From contig NZ_CP026118.1 of NCBI RefSeq assembly GCF_004101865.1, positions 2,249,001-2,313,000 on the forward strand: DNA of 64,000 bases. Reading direction: 5' to 3'. The notes beneath the pieces were generated by a model. It did not search any database. It was not told the DNA's origin and saw nothing but the letters and a program-made list of their open reading frames with translations. This document shows positions 8,523 through 17,582 of the stretch, in pieces. The DNA is from Halobacillus litoralis (GTDB lineage Bacteria > Bacillota > Bacilli > Bacillales > Halobacillaceae). The first letter of the stretch is position 1. Each line of letters opens with the position of its first letter. The position numbers and the translations under genes were made by a program.

Positions 8523-8893
8523 GAAATCACTCCTATAACGACCGCGTCTCTTAAACGGAACCACTTTGAAACTTCCGGATAGGTTTCTTTCCCGGAAGAA
8601 ATGTCATCGATAGCTCTTTGGTTAACAGCTACTTGAACCACTTGCCCTTTGTGTAATACCGGATGATAGGTTTTCTCTACCCCATCGACTTCATATTGAT
8701 GAAAAAGCACAGGGACACCTTCCAGAACACCAAGAGAGGTAGGTTCCTTTCCCTTTTCCTTTGTCTTAAATAAAGGCTGCAGTTTAGCTTCTCGATTACT
8801 CTTATCGTAATCGATCACCCGACAAGGGAGGCAGGTGTTGATCGATAACAAGATATTTCTTTTTAACTCACTATAAAACTTGATATCATTCAT
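8519..8893 (-). CDS. Gp138-type spike N-terminal domain protein
   Basis: This protein of 124 residues has the features of Gp138 N-terminal OB-fold spike proteins: CLPCRVIDYD, KLQPLFK, LEGVPVLF, then GQVVQVAVNQRAID and a final FRLRDAVVIGVI. It would sit on the hub as the membrane-puncturing spike base. It has no long beta-helix tail, so it is a short version. GGAAGTGATTTT precedes the ATG, and it overlaps the hub gene by 4 bp. Confidence 0.78.
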   Translation of the reverse strand: MNDIKFYSELKRNILLSINTCLPCRVIDYDKSNREAKLQPLFKTKEKGKEPTSLGVLEGVPVLFHQYEVDGVEKTYHPVLHKGQVVQVAVNQRAIDDISSGKETYPEVSKWFRLRDAVVIGVIS

Positions 8894-9681
8894 AAAATCA
8901 CTTCCAATTCTGTGACTGAGCTGTCATTGGACCATCGGTGTTTCCCTTTACGGACGTAATAAGTTCCATCAGCTGTACTAGACTCAATCCGGATAACAGA
9001 TCCAGTCGTAATCCGATGTTGTAACAAACACTCGACAGTATAGCCTTTAACCGTTTCTCCATCTCCCTCTTCTTCAAAATAGGCGGGCGTTCCAATCAAA
9101 CCTGTTTCTGATGTAAGAAGAAAGGATGCCGGTTGCTTGGACTGAAGAGGACGGATAAAGGACTTTCCCTGATTGATATAAAAAATAGCCCCACAGTCCT
9201 TGGCAATGTGAGAAACTTCGGCAGCAATTTCCCCATCCACTTCATAACCTTTGGCATAGGCTTTATCTTTGGGTAGCTCTAACTTAGAGTCCAGTTTCAG
9301 CAAAGAAAGCAAATCCCTCAATATTTGAGAAGCTTTGATGTTTTTCTTATAAGATTTATTGACCGTCTTCTCTGCATCAAAAGGAGGCTTATCGAGAATT
9401 TTCACCGTCGTTTCCTTATCCACCCCAGGTTTCGTCGTCACTTTTGATATATACCCGGACAGCACCAGGCCAGTATCTCCTTTATAACCGGCATTGATAT
9501 AAACCCTTTGGTTCTTTTTAATTTCGTTCAGAGTTGAATCTAATAAATTATAGATTGTAATCTGACTTTCATCAGGCTCCGTATCATTATCAAAAGGAAC
9601 ATCAAATGTGATATCAAATTCTTCACTATTGAATATCCTGTTATCGATTCCCACTTCAGCTCTTCTTCCGTAATATTTCAT
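8890..9681 (-). CDS. Baseplate hub protein
   Basis: This 263-residue protein has an N-terminal tail-tube-like fold (ITFDVPFDNDTEPDESQITIYNL) and a GYKGDTGLVLSGYI segment typical of hub proteins of simple contractile phages. In such phages (e.g. Pam3) the hub gene lies next to the plug and spike genes, exactly as here. The start overlaps the stop of the plug gene. Hub identity is inferred from fold-like patterns and order. Confidence 0.75.
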   Translation of the reverse strand: MKYYGRRAEVGIDNRIFNSEEFDITFDVPFDNDTEPDESQITIYNLLDSTLNEIKKNQRVYINAGYKGDTGLVLSGYISKVTTKPGVDKETTVKILDKPPFDAEKTVNKSYKKNIKASQILRDLLSLLKLDSKLELPKDKAYAKGYEVDGEIAAEVSHIAKDCGAIFYINQGKSFIRPLQSKQPASFLLTSETGLIGTPAYFEEEGDGETVKGYTVECLLQHRITTGSVIRIESSTADGTYYVRKGKHRWSNDSSVTELEVIL

Positions 9682-9992
9682 TGGTTCATCACCATCAAAT
9701 ATACGGTTTCGTTCAAATTGTCATAGGTTACTTGATGCTCGAGTCCAGCTTCATCTTTGGGAACGATGGTAGGGGCAGGGAACCGATCATCATAAACATC
9801 TTGAAATAAGGGAAGACCATAGACGATTTTCTCTGAAAGAGCTAGGGTTTCTTCCCCTCGATACAAGTCCAATGTGAAAAAGTCATGCGTTTCATTGTAC
9901 CGGACTTCCAAACCGAATAACTCAATACCTAACTGGATTGAGAACCGATAGGGAATCTTCTCTTTTTCAATGGGGATATATTCAAAATTCAC
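9678..9992 (-). CDS. Baseplate plug family protein
   Basis: This protein of 104 residues, MNFEYIPIEKEKIPYRFSI at the start, fits the short phage baseplate plug family (DUF6983). The family pattern continues as ELFGLEVRYNE..DFFTLDLYRGEE and LPLFQDVYD. The start is GTG after AAGGAGGGATACCG. It is probably a small hub-associated structural protein. Confidence 0.75.
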   Translation of the reverse strand: MNFEYIPIEKEKIPYRFSIQLGIELFGLEVRYNETHDFFTLDLYRGEETLALSEKIVYGLPLFQDVYDDRFPAPTIVPKDEAGLEHQVTYDNLNETVYLMVMNQ

Positions 9993-10004
9993 CGGTATCC
10001 CTCC

Positions 10005-10580
10005 TTATCCAACCCTCATTTTCACACCAATAGGAATTACTCTCGCCGGCCATGGATTCCATTTTTCCAATTGCTTCACCGATGTTCCATACTTTCTTGC
10101 GCATCCCCAATAGGTGTCCCCTTTACGAACTACATGATATTTCTTTCTTGTATTCGGATTCTTCGTTTGCTTTCTTCCTTCGTTGGTCACAGGCTTGGAT
10201 GATTTTTGATAAGAAGACTCGGCCAGCTGGATCTTCACCAACTTCATCGAAAAAGCGAACCCATTAGCATTCTTGCTGTCTGTATCTACATCGAAACTTT
10301 CAATGACGATATTAGCCATAATGCGCCGGCCTTCATATTGCAATAGAGTCCCAACTTCCTGCCAGGACTCTAGCTTTGAGATTAATGTTTCGACTTCCTC
10401 GTTGGTCGGTCTAACCAATATCCCCCGTAAAGAAACGCTTTTAGGGCTGACGGATACATGATCCGTAATGGATTTCCCTTCTCCCTTTTCGACGGGGTGA
10501 CGGGTTACGGAACCATCATTTGGGTAGCTTTCAGAACTCACATGAAGTTTTTCCCCTTGCAGTATAGCTTTTCCCTGCAT
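10005..10580 (-). CDS. LysM-containing tail/baseplate protein (XkdP-like)
   Basis: This 191-residue protein follows the tape measure, as XkdP does in PBSX. The N-terminal 125 residues resemble a baseplate protein (LRGILVRPTNEEVETLISKLESW). The C-terminal 45 residues form a LysM module (YHVVRKGDTYWGCARKYG, then LEKWNPW). LysM binds peptidoglycan and may help anchor the tail tip. The ATG follows AGGGTGATGAATC. Confidence 0.87.
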   Translation of the reverse strand: MQGKAILQGEKLHVSSESYPNDGSVTRHPVEKGEGKSITDHVSVSPKSVSLRGILVRPTNEEVETLISKLESWQEVGTLLQYEGRRIMANIVIESFDVDTDSKNANGFAFSMKLVKIQLAESSYQKSSKPVTNEGRKQTKNPNTRKKYHVVRKGDTYWGCARKYGTSVKQLEKWNPWPARVIPIGVKMRVG

Positions 10581-10586
10581 GATTCA

Positions 10587-13500
10587 TCACCCTTCCCTAT
10601 GAAAGCCTAAACGGTTAATCAGGCTTTCAAATTGTTCTTCGGACATTTCTTTAAACAAGCCCTTGAGTTGGGCAATCACTTCTTGATCTACTTTAGCGTT
10701 CGTATCAATATTGACTACGAACTGAGGACTGAATACAATTTGCCCTTTTCCACCGCTGGAGTTATGGCTTTCATCAATGGATGGATTATACCCCAGCTCA
10801 TTATTCGCTTGCCCCAACAGGTTGTTTGCTCTCTTTCTTTTACTCGGCTGAGTAGGGATAACATATTCTTTCCAACCATTTTCAGCTAATTGAGCTGACT
10901 GGTGATATCTTGCAACACCGCCGTTGGCATAACCGCGATTCGGTGGAATAGGTACGCCGTTCTTACGCACTTCATAGTGAAGGTGAGGACCTGTGGAACG
11001 TCCGGTGCTACCTAATGTACCGAGAACATCACCACGACTTACCATTGACCCGACACGAGCCATCGCTCGCTGCAAGTGAGCATAGAAGTGAGTGTAAATC
11101 CCTCGCTGAACTTTAACGAGATTACCAAAACTACCGCCTGGACCGCTATGGATTACTCGACCAGCTGACTGGGAACGAATGGCCGTTCCAACTGCACCAC
11201 CATAGTCATCACCTGCGTGAAGCTTATATTTTTTAAGAATGGGATGGAATCGCATGCCGAAGCTACTGGTTTTAACAAGGTCTCCAAAACTGACAGGGCC
11301 ACCTGTTTCTTTCATTTTCTTATCTACAAAATCCACTATTTTATCTTTGATCAGGGTAAAAGCCCCGGTTCCCATCTGGCCAAGAGCTCCGTCCATCGAA
11401 GGAAAGGATACTCCTAAACGATTGAGGACTGATGAAACTAACTTGCTTGGATTCTTCATATAATCCCATACATCCAGAGCTATATTCTTCACACTACCTA
11501 TAGCATCGCCAGCTTTACTTTTAAGCCATGAAGCCCCTTTACTAATAGTGTTCGTGAACACATTCCCTTTCGCATACGCAGGAGCCATTTGATTGGCAGA
11601 AAGAATTTTTTGTGTGTCTTTTCCGTTGATGACTTGAGTCCCTTTAGGTAAATTCATCAGAGTATCTGAGGCAGGAGATAAACCAACCTGACCAGCAGGC
11701 GTTTTATAAAGCTCCTGCATTCCTCCATCACCTAGTATGGCAGGACCGCCTGGGTGATAAGGGGTTCCTTTGGCATATTCAGGTGGAGTCCATTTAGGAA
11801 TCTCCCAAGAGATACCGAGTTTTCCCATGATCCATCCAATACCGCCGAGAGCTCCATTTATAATTTTTCCGAAGCCTCTAGCCAAACGATTACCAAAGGC
11901 TTTAATACCTTCCCATGCTTTACCAGCCATGTTTTTAATGCCTTGGCCTATTTTACCTGGAAGGGCTTTGGCTCCTTTTACAATGTCATCCCAAGTATTG
12001 CTCACTGACTCTTTCAGTTTTTTAAATAATCCTTTAGCTACAGAAAGCATGCGCGTGAAACCCTTGGAAACAAAGTTTTTAGCTGAATTGACTCCTTTGG
12101 TAAATAGTTTTTTTATTGTAGTCCATAACGAAGAAATTATAGACCTGAAACCACTAAAGAACGCTTTTCCTGCACCAAGAATCTTCCCGAACATCTGCAA
12201 TTGAATGAAGTTCCAAATAAAACGTATAGCGCCGGAGAACATCTGCTTGATACCTTCCCACATTTTCGAGAAGTTCCCAGTGAACAATCCGGAAAAGAAT
12301 TTCACCGCACCCATGATAAAGTCTAATGCTCCAGAGATTACACCTTTGATGTTTCCCCAAACGGACTTGATCAAAGCTGAAATAACAGGCCATATAAACT
12401 TCATGGTCGCCCAAACACCTTTGAGTACAGCGCCAATTACCATAGCCACATTCTTAATCGACTGTATAATCATTGCGCCATTTTCATCCCAAAAGCTAGT
12501 CACTTTATTAATTATGTTTTTAACGAATCCCCATACTGTATCCAGTCCACTTGCTACGGTGGTTTTGATAGTTTCAAAGGTGCTAATTAAATTCTTTATA
12601 GTCTGTGGCCCAAAGCCAAGACGCGCTAAAATACTAACAGCCTTTCCATTGTTCCCATTAAACACGGCTAAGGCGGATTGGCCGACCGACTTTAATGTCG
12701 AAAAGCCAGATTTGACTTGATCAATAGTTGACCTGATTGAACTACCAAAGGAAACAATGCCCTTAATTGTGTCCGTATCCATGCCAAGTCTGGACAACAT
12801 ACTTACGCCTTTGCCTTCTTCACCTCTGATAATGGCAAAGAAGCCTTTGATACCTTGCACAACATTATCTACGCGGTTACGGAAACCATCCAGGTGTTTA
12901 TAAGCTGCAACAAATGCACCTACAAAAATGGCGATTCCTGCAGCCACAGCAAGGACGGTTCCAAGCATAGCCCCTAATCCAGTTACCAAAGGACCAATCA
13001 CCGGCCACATGGAAGCCATGGCTACCTTCATACCTGCGAAGAGCCCAATACCAACAGCCATAGGCGCAAGTATCAAAGTAAGAACAGGAATTAACATCAT
13101 GAATCCTTGAATGACCTTAGCAAGCATTGGATAGGCTTCGTTAAATCGAATGACCAGGTCAGCAACCGTATCAATAAACTTATATACTTTGGTCATAACT
13201 GCTGAAAACACTTCTACCATTGGTTGGAATGCTTGGCGGACACTTGATGCCATCTCATCAAATGCCGCCGCGTAGGCCGGGATGCTATCACGCGCAGCTT
13301 TATGAAGTCCTGAGTAGAACAGAGCTGAAGCTGCTAAGGCTGCAAGAGCCACCATCTGATAGCGCATCATCCCGCGATTAATCAATTGAATACGGTCCTG
13401 CAAAGCTTTCATGTTGGCATTAGGTCCTAGTTGTTTCAGAGCCATTGTGGCCGCATTACCTTGCTTAGCGATATTGTTCAATCCACCAGAAACCTTCAGA

Positions 13501-14102
13501 AAGGGTTTATTTAACTTGAGCATCGCGCTCCCCATATCATCATAGGCTTTGGTGATTTTCTCTGACTGTGTACTTCTAGCTTGGAAAACACCGACCTGCT
13601 GAACAATGCTTTTACGTAATGCAATGTTATTGTTAATCATCTTGTCTGTTGCTTTCTTGTGCTCTTTACCAAGGTCTTGAACACTCTTCATAAAGTCTGC
13701 ATTCGTGCCGGAATAGTTTCCCATCTCACTGGAGAGCTTCCACATGTCATGCTCAACGTTGCGAATTTCTCTGCGATGTCCCACTAGGGCATTGTTATTC
13801 TTAATCAAGTCTTTTCGCATGCTTACACTCATGTCAGCCCAATCGTCCGCAAACTGATAGGCTGAAGCTCCCGCAGTCTTTGCTAACTGACGCATTTCCC
13901 TGCTCTGCCTTCCAAGAGCGTCATTGGTTGCTTGAGTTTCCTTAATCATTTTCCTTTGCTCTCGTTGATACTGGCTAGAGAAGCTTTGGGTTGCTCTTGA
14001 AGCCCCTGCTGTAGTTTTATTAAACTCGTTTAATTCTCTGTTGATTTGTTGCAAGGGGCCGTTATTTACCCCAAAGCTTAAGGTAAGGTCTTTCAATTCC
14101 AC
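10587..14102 (-). CDS. Tail tape measure protein with M23 peptidase domain
   Basis: This 1171-residue protein sets tail length. The N-terminal 200 residues are coiled-coil. Hydrophobic segments follow (about 250-400, ALAALAASALF and LIPVLTLILAPMAVG), then repeated glycine-rich amphipathic stretches. A zinc M23 endopeptidase domain lies near 950-1065: HAGDDYG supplies the HxxxD pair and GPHLHYEV the HLH motif. This domain would open peptidoglycan during DNA entry. The start is GTG after GGGGGTGAGGAC. It follows the tail chaperone pair. Confidence 0.93.
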   Translation of the reverse strand: MELKDLTLSFGVNNGPLQQINRELNEFNKTTAGASRATQSFSSQYQREQRKMIKETQATNDALGRQSREMRQLAKTAGASAYQFADDWADMSVSMRKDLIKNNNALVGHRREIRNVEHDMWKLSSEMGNYSGTNADFMKSVQDLGKEHKKATDKMINNNIALRKSIVQQVGVFQARSTQSEKITKAYDDMGSAMLKLNKPFLKVSGGLNNIAKQGNAATMALKQLGPNANMKALQDRIQLINRGMMRYQMVALAALAASALFYSGLHKAARDSIPAYAAAFDEMASSVRQAFQPMVEVFSAVMTKVYKFIDTVADLVIRFNEAYPMLAKVIQGFMMLIPVLTLILAPMAVGIGLFAGMKVAMASMWPVIGPLVTGLGAMLGTVLAVAAGIAIFVGAFVAAYKHLDGFRNRVDNVVQGIKGFFAIIRGEEGKGVSMLSRLGMDTDTIKGIVSFGSSIRSTIDQVKSGFSTLKSVGQSALAVFNGNNGKAVSILARLGFGPQTIKNLISTFETIKTTVASGLDTVWGFVKNIINKVTSFWDENGAMIIQSIKNVAMVIGAVLKGVWATMKFIWPVISALIKSVWGNIKGVISGALDFIMGAVKFFSGLFTGNFSKMWEGIKQMFSGAIRFIWNFIQLQMFGKILGAGKAFFSGFRSIISSLWTTIKKLFTKGVNSAKNFVSKGFTRMLSVAKGLFKKLKESVSNTWDDIVKGAKALPGKIGQGIKNMAGKAWEGIKAFGNRLARGFGKIINGALGGIGWIMGKLGISWEIPKWTPPEYAKGTPYHPGGPAILGDGGMQELYKTPAGQVGLSPASDTLMNLPKGTQVINGKDTQKILSANQMAPAYAKGNVFTNTISKGASWLKSKAGDAIGSVKNIALDVWDYMKNPSKLVSSVLNRLGVSFPSMDGALGQMGTGAFTLIKDKIVDFVDKKMKETGGPVSFGDLVKTSSFGMRFHPILKKYKLHAGDDYGGAVGTAIRSQSAGRVIHSGPGGSFGNLVKVQRGIYTHFYAHLQRAMARVGSMVSRGDVLGTLGSTGRSTGPHLHYEVRKNGVPIPPNRGYANGGVARYHQSAQLAENGWKEYVIPTQPSKRKRANNLLGQANNELGYNPSIDESHNSSGGKGQIVFSPQFVVNIDTNAKVDQEVIAQLKGLFKEMSEEQFESLINRLGFHREG

Positions 14103-14135
14103 GTCCTCACCCCCTTCCTACTTTGATATAAATGA

Positions 14136-14342
14136 TTAAGATTCCATCGAACTCTTTGTAGCTTCATCTTTTAAATCAATAGCTGCATTCGCTTCAAGCA
14201 GCTGTTCCTTACTCATCTCAATCGCCTCGGAATAAGAAATGATTTTTTGAACAATAGGCCGCCAAAACCATTGTTTCTTTTTCACAAGGTCTCGGTAATA
14301 TTGATCATCCTTCTCAGAATCACTTTCCAGACCTAAGAAACG
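14136..14342 (-). CDS. Frameshift extension of the tail assembly chaperone
   Basis: This 68-codon open stretch lies in the +1 frame relative to the chaperone gene. It starts right after a +1-frame TGA and ends at TAA 33 bp before the tape measure. It has no start codon with a ribosome site. Its sequence (FWRPIVQKIISYSEAIEMS, then KEQLLEANAAIDL) looks like a genuine chaperone C-terminal part. Shifting +1 at CTT-AGG (14332-14337) would give a fused product of about 147 residues. Such G/GT-type frameshift pairs before the tape measure are conserved in tailed phages. Confidence 0.7.
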   Translation of the reverse strand, partial: RFLGLESDSEKDDQYYRDLVKKKQWFWRPIVQKIISYSEAIEMSKEQLLEANAAIDLKDEATKSSMES

Positions 14343-14580
14343 TCATGCCTTCTTGGATAACCTCTTCCATCCCGTCATGCTCATCAAAGTATTCGAACGA
14401 TACTTGAGGCTCAACGATAATATTTTTGAACAGTTCATCAGCGATTTTTTCACTTGATGGAACACCGTTTTCATTTACAGCGCGGTCTTGAATTCTCATT
14501 TGTTCACGGCTTCCTGGATGTTGGAATGTGTACTCGACACCTTCAATTGTTACGGTTTTCTTAGTACCTAATTTAGCCAT
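14320..14580 (-). CDS. Tail assembly chaperone (short form)
   Basis: This protein of 86 residues, MAKLGTKKTVTIEGVEYTF at the start, is the usual small tail chaperone placed between tube and tape measure (XkdN position). GGGAGAG lies eight to nine bases before the chosen ATG. A longer frame upstream (to 14670) runs through a hairpin and is rejected. The zero-frame stop TGA at 14320-14322 lies just after the CTT-AGG shift site. Confidence 0.82.
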   Translation of the reverse strand: MAKLGTKKTVTIEGVEYTFQHPGSREQMRIQDRAVNENGVPSSEKIADELFKNIIVEPQVSFEYFDEHDGMEEVIQEGMTFLRSGK

Positions 14581-14612
14581 TTTAAAAATCTCTCCCTCAT
14601 AATGAAATTGAA

Positions 14613-14638
14613 GAAAGGCAGCCCTATTGGACTGCCTG
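14613..14638 (-). terminator. Weak internal terminator/attenuator after the tail tube gene
   Basis: The hairpin GGCAGTCC / GGGCTGCC has one mismatch and is followed, read leftward, by TTTCTTC. It would partly reduce transcription from tube into the chaperone and tape-measure genes, matching the need for many tube but few tape-measure proteins. Confidence 0.5.
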
Positions 14639-14675
14639 CTCCCATGATTGATTTTCTTTTTTCTACCCATTCACA

Positions 14676-15083
14676 TCACTCCACAGAGTAATCAAACACT
14701 ACAATGGTGAATTCACGGTTGGATGCTTCCTTTCCGTAAGAAAGGTTCGCGGGTCTCTGGATGCGTGCTTGTGACCCTCCGGCTTTCTCCTTCGGCTCGT
14801 TGTTGTTAATAGCATAGACCGGGACCATGCGTTTCTCTTTCGCAATCCTATTCAAGAATGCAACATATGGACTTGTCTGCTGAAGAACGACTGTAGCTGT
14901 GTGAACATCGTTATTCGTCTCAGAAACAACTACATCCTTCGGGTTCGCACCCACGGAGTAACTGAAACTCTCCCCCTCGGCTGGTTCAAAAGAGATGAAG
15001 GTATCTGAGGATAAACCTGTTATTTGGACATCATCGACGAGTAACTGAACTTTCTGGGAATCATACGTTCCTACTTGTGGCAT
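14676..15083 (-). CDS. Tail tube protein
   Basis: This 135-residue protein directly follows the sheath, as tube proteins do in contractile-tailed phages. It is beta-rich (VQLLVDDVQITGL, SYSVGANPKDVVVSET, TIVVFDYSV) and matches the phage tube family found with DUF3383 sheaths. AAGAGGAGGGTTATAG precedes the ATG. A weak terminator after the gene would raise its relative level. Confidence 0.85.
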   Translation of the reverse strand: MPQVGTYDSQKVQLLVDDVQITGLSSDTFISFEPAEGESFSYSVGANPKDVVVSETNNDVHTATVVLQQTSPYVAFLNRIAKEKRMVPVYAINNNEPKEKAGGSQARIQRPANLSYGKEASNREFTIVVFDYSVE

Positions 15084-15097
15084 CTATAACCCTCCTC

Positions 15098-16114
15098 TTA
15101 ATAGCTCACTGAGCCAGTGATTTTTCCTTCATGAATCGCTCCCGCAAGCTGAAATTCAAAATTCCCGCCTGTATAAACGCGGTTTTTACGATCCTCTGCG
15201 GTCGATTGTGCGCTGGAACGGAAATTTGTAGAGTAAACCCCATTTCCGTTTCCATCATCCGCAATGATCCCCTGGCTAAATCCTTCTTTCAATACAGATA
15301 AGGTACCAGCTTCCAACTGTGCAATACCTGAATCATCATAAGGAATTTTCCCGGCTTGGTTGGTTATCTTCTGTACTCGGTTCTCGATGTTAGCGACCAC
15401 CCAATCTAAGCCATGCACAACGTCGATATACTCTCCAGAAAGGACCTTGCCTTCGGATGTAACGCTTTGGCCTGCCTTCTTCACGTAAGCATAACCATTC
15501 GCATCTTCAATGGCTGTCAATTCATCAGCTGTCAATGCTTGAGGTGTAATCCCTGTGAGCGATTTGCTCTTCCAGGTAATCGATCCAACCGGTTTACTTC
15601 CGTTCTCCCCTATATGAGCAGCATCAATATGTTCATCAGCTGGGTGTACGGCGAAGAATGAACGCTCATATTCCGTAACCAGTGTTGTAAGGTCATCAAC
15701 ACTTGCAACTTGTGCTGAATAGAGTTTCGGATAACCTCCCGCCTCAGATCCTTCAATGACATCAGCAATAGCTGTCATTTCTGTCACATCAGTTTCGGTT
15801 GTGATGAGGAAGTACCAATCATTCCCTAAGAGTGAGGTAACAAGTGCTGAAGCTGTCGTAGGACCATCCACTGCAGCTGAGTCATAACCAGCTACCGCGA
15901 ATCGTTCTGGTCGATTCTCTTGATTTAAGAGCGCCTGGGCTTTTTGATAAAGAGGTGAAGTATCTTCTACGCTCTCTGCCAGGGCTTCTAGGGTTAAAAA
16001 TTCTTGATAAGCTAAACCACCCGTAATCTCGCCGACAATGAGAGGTTTCCCAAAGCCCACAAGACCGAGTGGTTGTTGTAAGTTGATATTCACTTGAAAG
16101 TCATTCAGTGGCAT
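15098..16114 (-). CDS. Tail sheath protein (DUF3383-type)
   Basis: This protein of about 338 residues has the DUF3383 sheath pattern: PLNDFQVNINLQQPLGLVGF at the start, a Rossmann-like middle with ITTETDVTEMTAIADVIEG, and a C-terminal strand DRKNRVYTGGNFEFQLAGAI. It forms the contractile sheath and identifies the phage as a myovirus. Two adjacent ATG codons follow GGAGGGTAA; the second has the better spacing. Confidence 0.9.
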   Translation of the reverse strand: MPLNDFQVNINLQQPLGLVGFGKPLIVGEITGGLAYQEFLTLEALAESVEDTSPLYQKAQALLNQENRPERFAVAGYDSAAVDGPTTASALVTSLLGNDWYFLITTETDVTEMTAIADVIEGSEAGGYPKLYSAQVASVDDLTTLVTEYERSFFAVHPADEHIDAAHIGENGSKPVGSITWKSKSLTGITPQALTADELTAIEDANGYAYVKKAGQSVTSEGKVLSGEYIDVVHGLDWVVANIENRVQKITNQAGKIPYDDSGIAQLEAGTLSVLKEGFSQGIIADDGNGNGVYSTNFRSSAQSTAEDRKNRVYTGGNFEFQLAGAIHEGKITGSVSY

Positions 16115-16117
16115 CAT

Positions 16118-16600
16118 TTACCCTCCTGTTATAGTGGTATTTTCGATTGAATCAATCGGGTAGGTGGATGCATCAATATAATTGAATCTTACATCCAATC
16201 CCTGCCGTCGAACGTAATGATCAACGAGCATCATGCTTCTGTTCTGTATCGGAGAAACCTCTGTCACAGCTACACCCAATTGATTTAGTAAGTCTCTTCC
16301 GACTCTTTGAAAGAATTCAGCAATTTTATAGGAAGTCTCAATCGCTTCATCCCTCGAATCGGAATGAGCATTGAAGGAATAGGATGTCCCCACTTGATTC
16401 GCATAGGTCTTCATAAAACCTTCATCTGTATCCTCAAAAGTAATGGAGTCATGACCTTTACGGTTATTATCTGTTGTGGTGCTATAAACGACGTAAGGAT
16501 AATCAGGAATTTCTCCATCGTCATCATCAGGAATAACAGGGATTCCTAAGAATTTATAAAGCTCATTTGTAATGGTATTCCGCGTTTCTACTGTCATCAT
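16118..16600 (-). CDS. Neck / tail terminator protein (LIC_12616-type)
   Basis: This 160-residue protein lies just before the sheath, where tail terminator proteins sit. It shows the family features PDYPYVVYSTTTDN, SYSFNAHSDSRDEAIETSYK and DHYVRRQGLDVRFNY. It would cap the tail and join it to the head. The ATG follows GGAGGTGGTGGG. It overlaps the preceding gene by 4 bp. Confidence 0.78.
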   Translation of the reverse strand: MMTVETRNTITNELYKFLGIPVIPDDDDGEIPDYPYVVYSTTTDNNRKGHDSITFEDTDEGFMKTYANQVGTSYSFNAHSDSRDEAIETSYKIAEFFQRVGRDLLNQLGVAVTEVSPIQNRSMMLVDHYVRRQGLDVRFNYIDASTYPIDSIENTTITGG

Positions 16601-16977
16601 GGAGACCCACCACCTCCTTTATCAATCCCTTTTATGATGTAAACCGAGAAGTCAGCATAGACCCCGTGATTCTTCACGTCAAAGACACGATAGTCCTGCC
16701 CCTCAAAATAAATGTGATCATTCTTTTTTAGTCTCTGAGGGTGTTGAAGGTATAACTTACGATCTTTCTCTGTATAGCGCCCCTGTGTATCGAAACGCAT
16801 GTCATCATTGGAGAGAGGGACGATAATTCCTTCCAAAGTTTCAGGTGGCAAGTCAGCTCCTGGAACCCATTGCCCTCCATTTGAATGATCTCGATAGCCT
16901 TCACTTTTCTTAATAGCTTCAAAAGGAACTTGGAAAGAAGCAAAGACTTCATCGAAATAAAAGATTTGTTGCCCCAT
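16597..16977 (-). CDS. Head closure / head-tail joining protein
   Basis: This protein of 126 residues sits between the gp10-like and terminator-like genes. It has the look of a head-tail stopper: PETLEGIIVPLSNDDMRFD, RYTEKDRKLYL, NDHIYFEGQDYRVFDV. This beta-barrel pattern is usual for such connectors. It starts at the last base of the preceding stop. The assignment rests on order and pattern. Confidence 0.68.
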   Translation of the reverse strand: MGQQIFYFDEVFASFQVPFEAIKKSEGYRDHSNGGQWVPGADLPPETLEGIIVPLSNDDMRFDTQGRYTEKDRKLYLQHPQRLKKNDHIYFEGQDYRVFDVKNHGVYADFSVYIIKGIDKGGGGSP

Positions 16978-17579
16978 CAGCTACTCACCACCTTCCAAGT
17001 AATCCGTTGAATGAGCCCTCCACTATCTACTAACGGGCTTGTGGACCCTTTATTTTTCTTCGTTAGAGAAGAGTTCTCCGGGGAGCTAATGGATCTGATC
17101 TTTGCTTGAATGTTGGCCGCCACTTCCGCCCCTAATTGCTCATACATTTGCTCAACCGTTATTTCAAAGGCGAAAACCTTATCTATTAACCGTTCCATGA
17201 GACTTGTCCAGTCGCCTTCCTTCTCATCAAAGCTAGCCCGAATGAAAGAGCGTTCTGGAATCTTCACCTGTTCTTTAAGAATGAACATGGGTGTCAGCTC
17301 TCCATTTTCACTTGTGGCTAGTATTTGTGTGCCTGGTGGTCGGAACAACCCCTCAATTTCTGAGGCACTTCGTCCTTCTGAAGCTGGTAATGGAAGTGTG
17401 AGGAACTTCTTCTTCGCTTTGATCGTCATCCCATATTCATGAACATTCGCAATCATGGCATAGAACGAATCAGCCTCAGCAAAAATCCCAACCTCTATAC
17501 GATAGCGACCAAGCTCCTCTATAACCTTCTGGAATTCAACGATATTGTCTTCATGAACAGTGACCCCTGCGTTATTCAT
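16977..17579 (-). CDS. Neck/tail completion protein (gp10-like)
   Basis: This 200-residue protein has a pattern shared by HK97-gp10/Mu virion-morphogenesis-like proteins: RIEVGIFAEADSF, MIANVHEYGMTI, PERSFIRASFDE, and a C-terminal SSLTKKNKGSTSPLVDSGGL. It is probably a tail completion or neck protein. No clear ribosome site precedes the ATG, which lies 3 bp after the previous stop, so translation is probably coupled. Confidence 0.75.
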   Translation of the reverse strand: MNNAGVTVHEDNIVEFQKVIEELGRYRIEVGIFAEADSFYAMIANVHEYGMTIKAKKKFLTLPLPASEGRSASEIEGLFRPPGTQILATSENGELTPMFILKEQVKIPERSFIRASFDEKEGDWTSLMERLIDKVFAFEITVEQMYEQLGAEVAANIQAKIRSISSPENSSLTKKNKGSTSPLVDSGGLIQRITWKVVSS

Positions 17580-17582
17580 AAA

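Noticed and set aside
12205..12720. 171-codon plus-strand frame opposite the tape measure
   Set aside because: Composition mirrors the hydrophobic tape-measure codons, and no ribosome site precedes it; shadow frame.
14581..14670. Longer N-terminus for the tail chaperone
   Set aside because: The upstream part passes through a hairpin, while a good ribosome site precedes the internal ATG at 14580.
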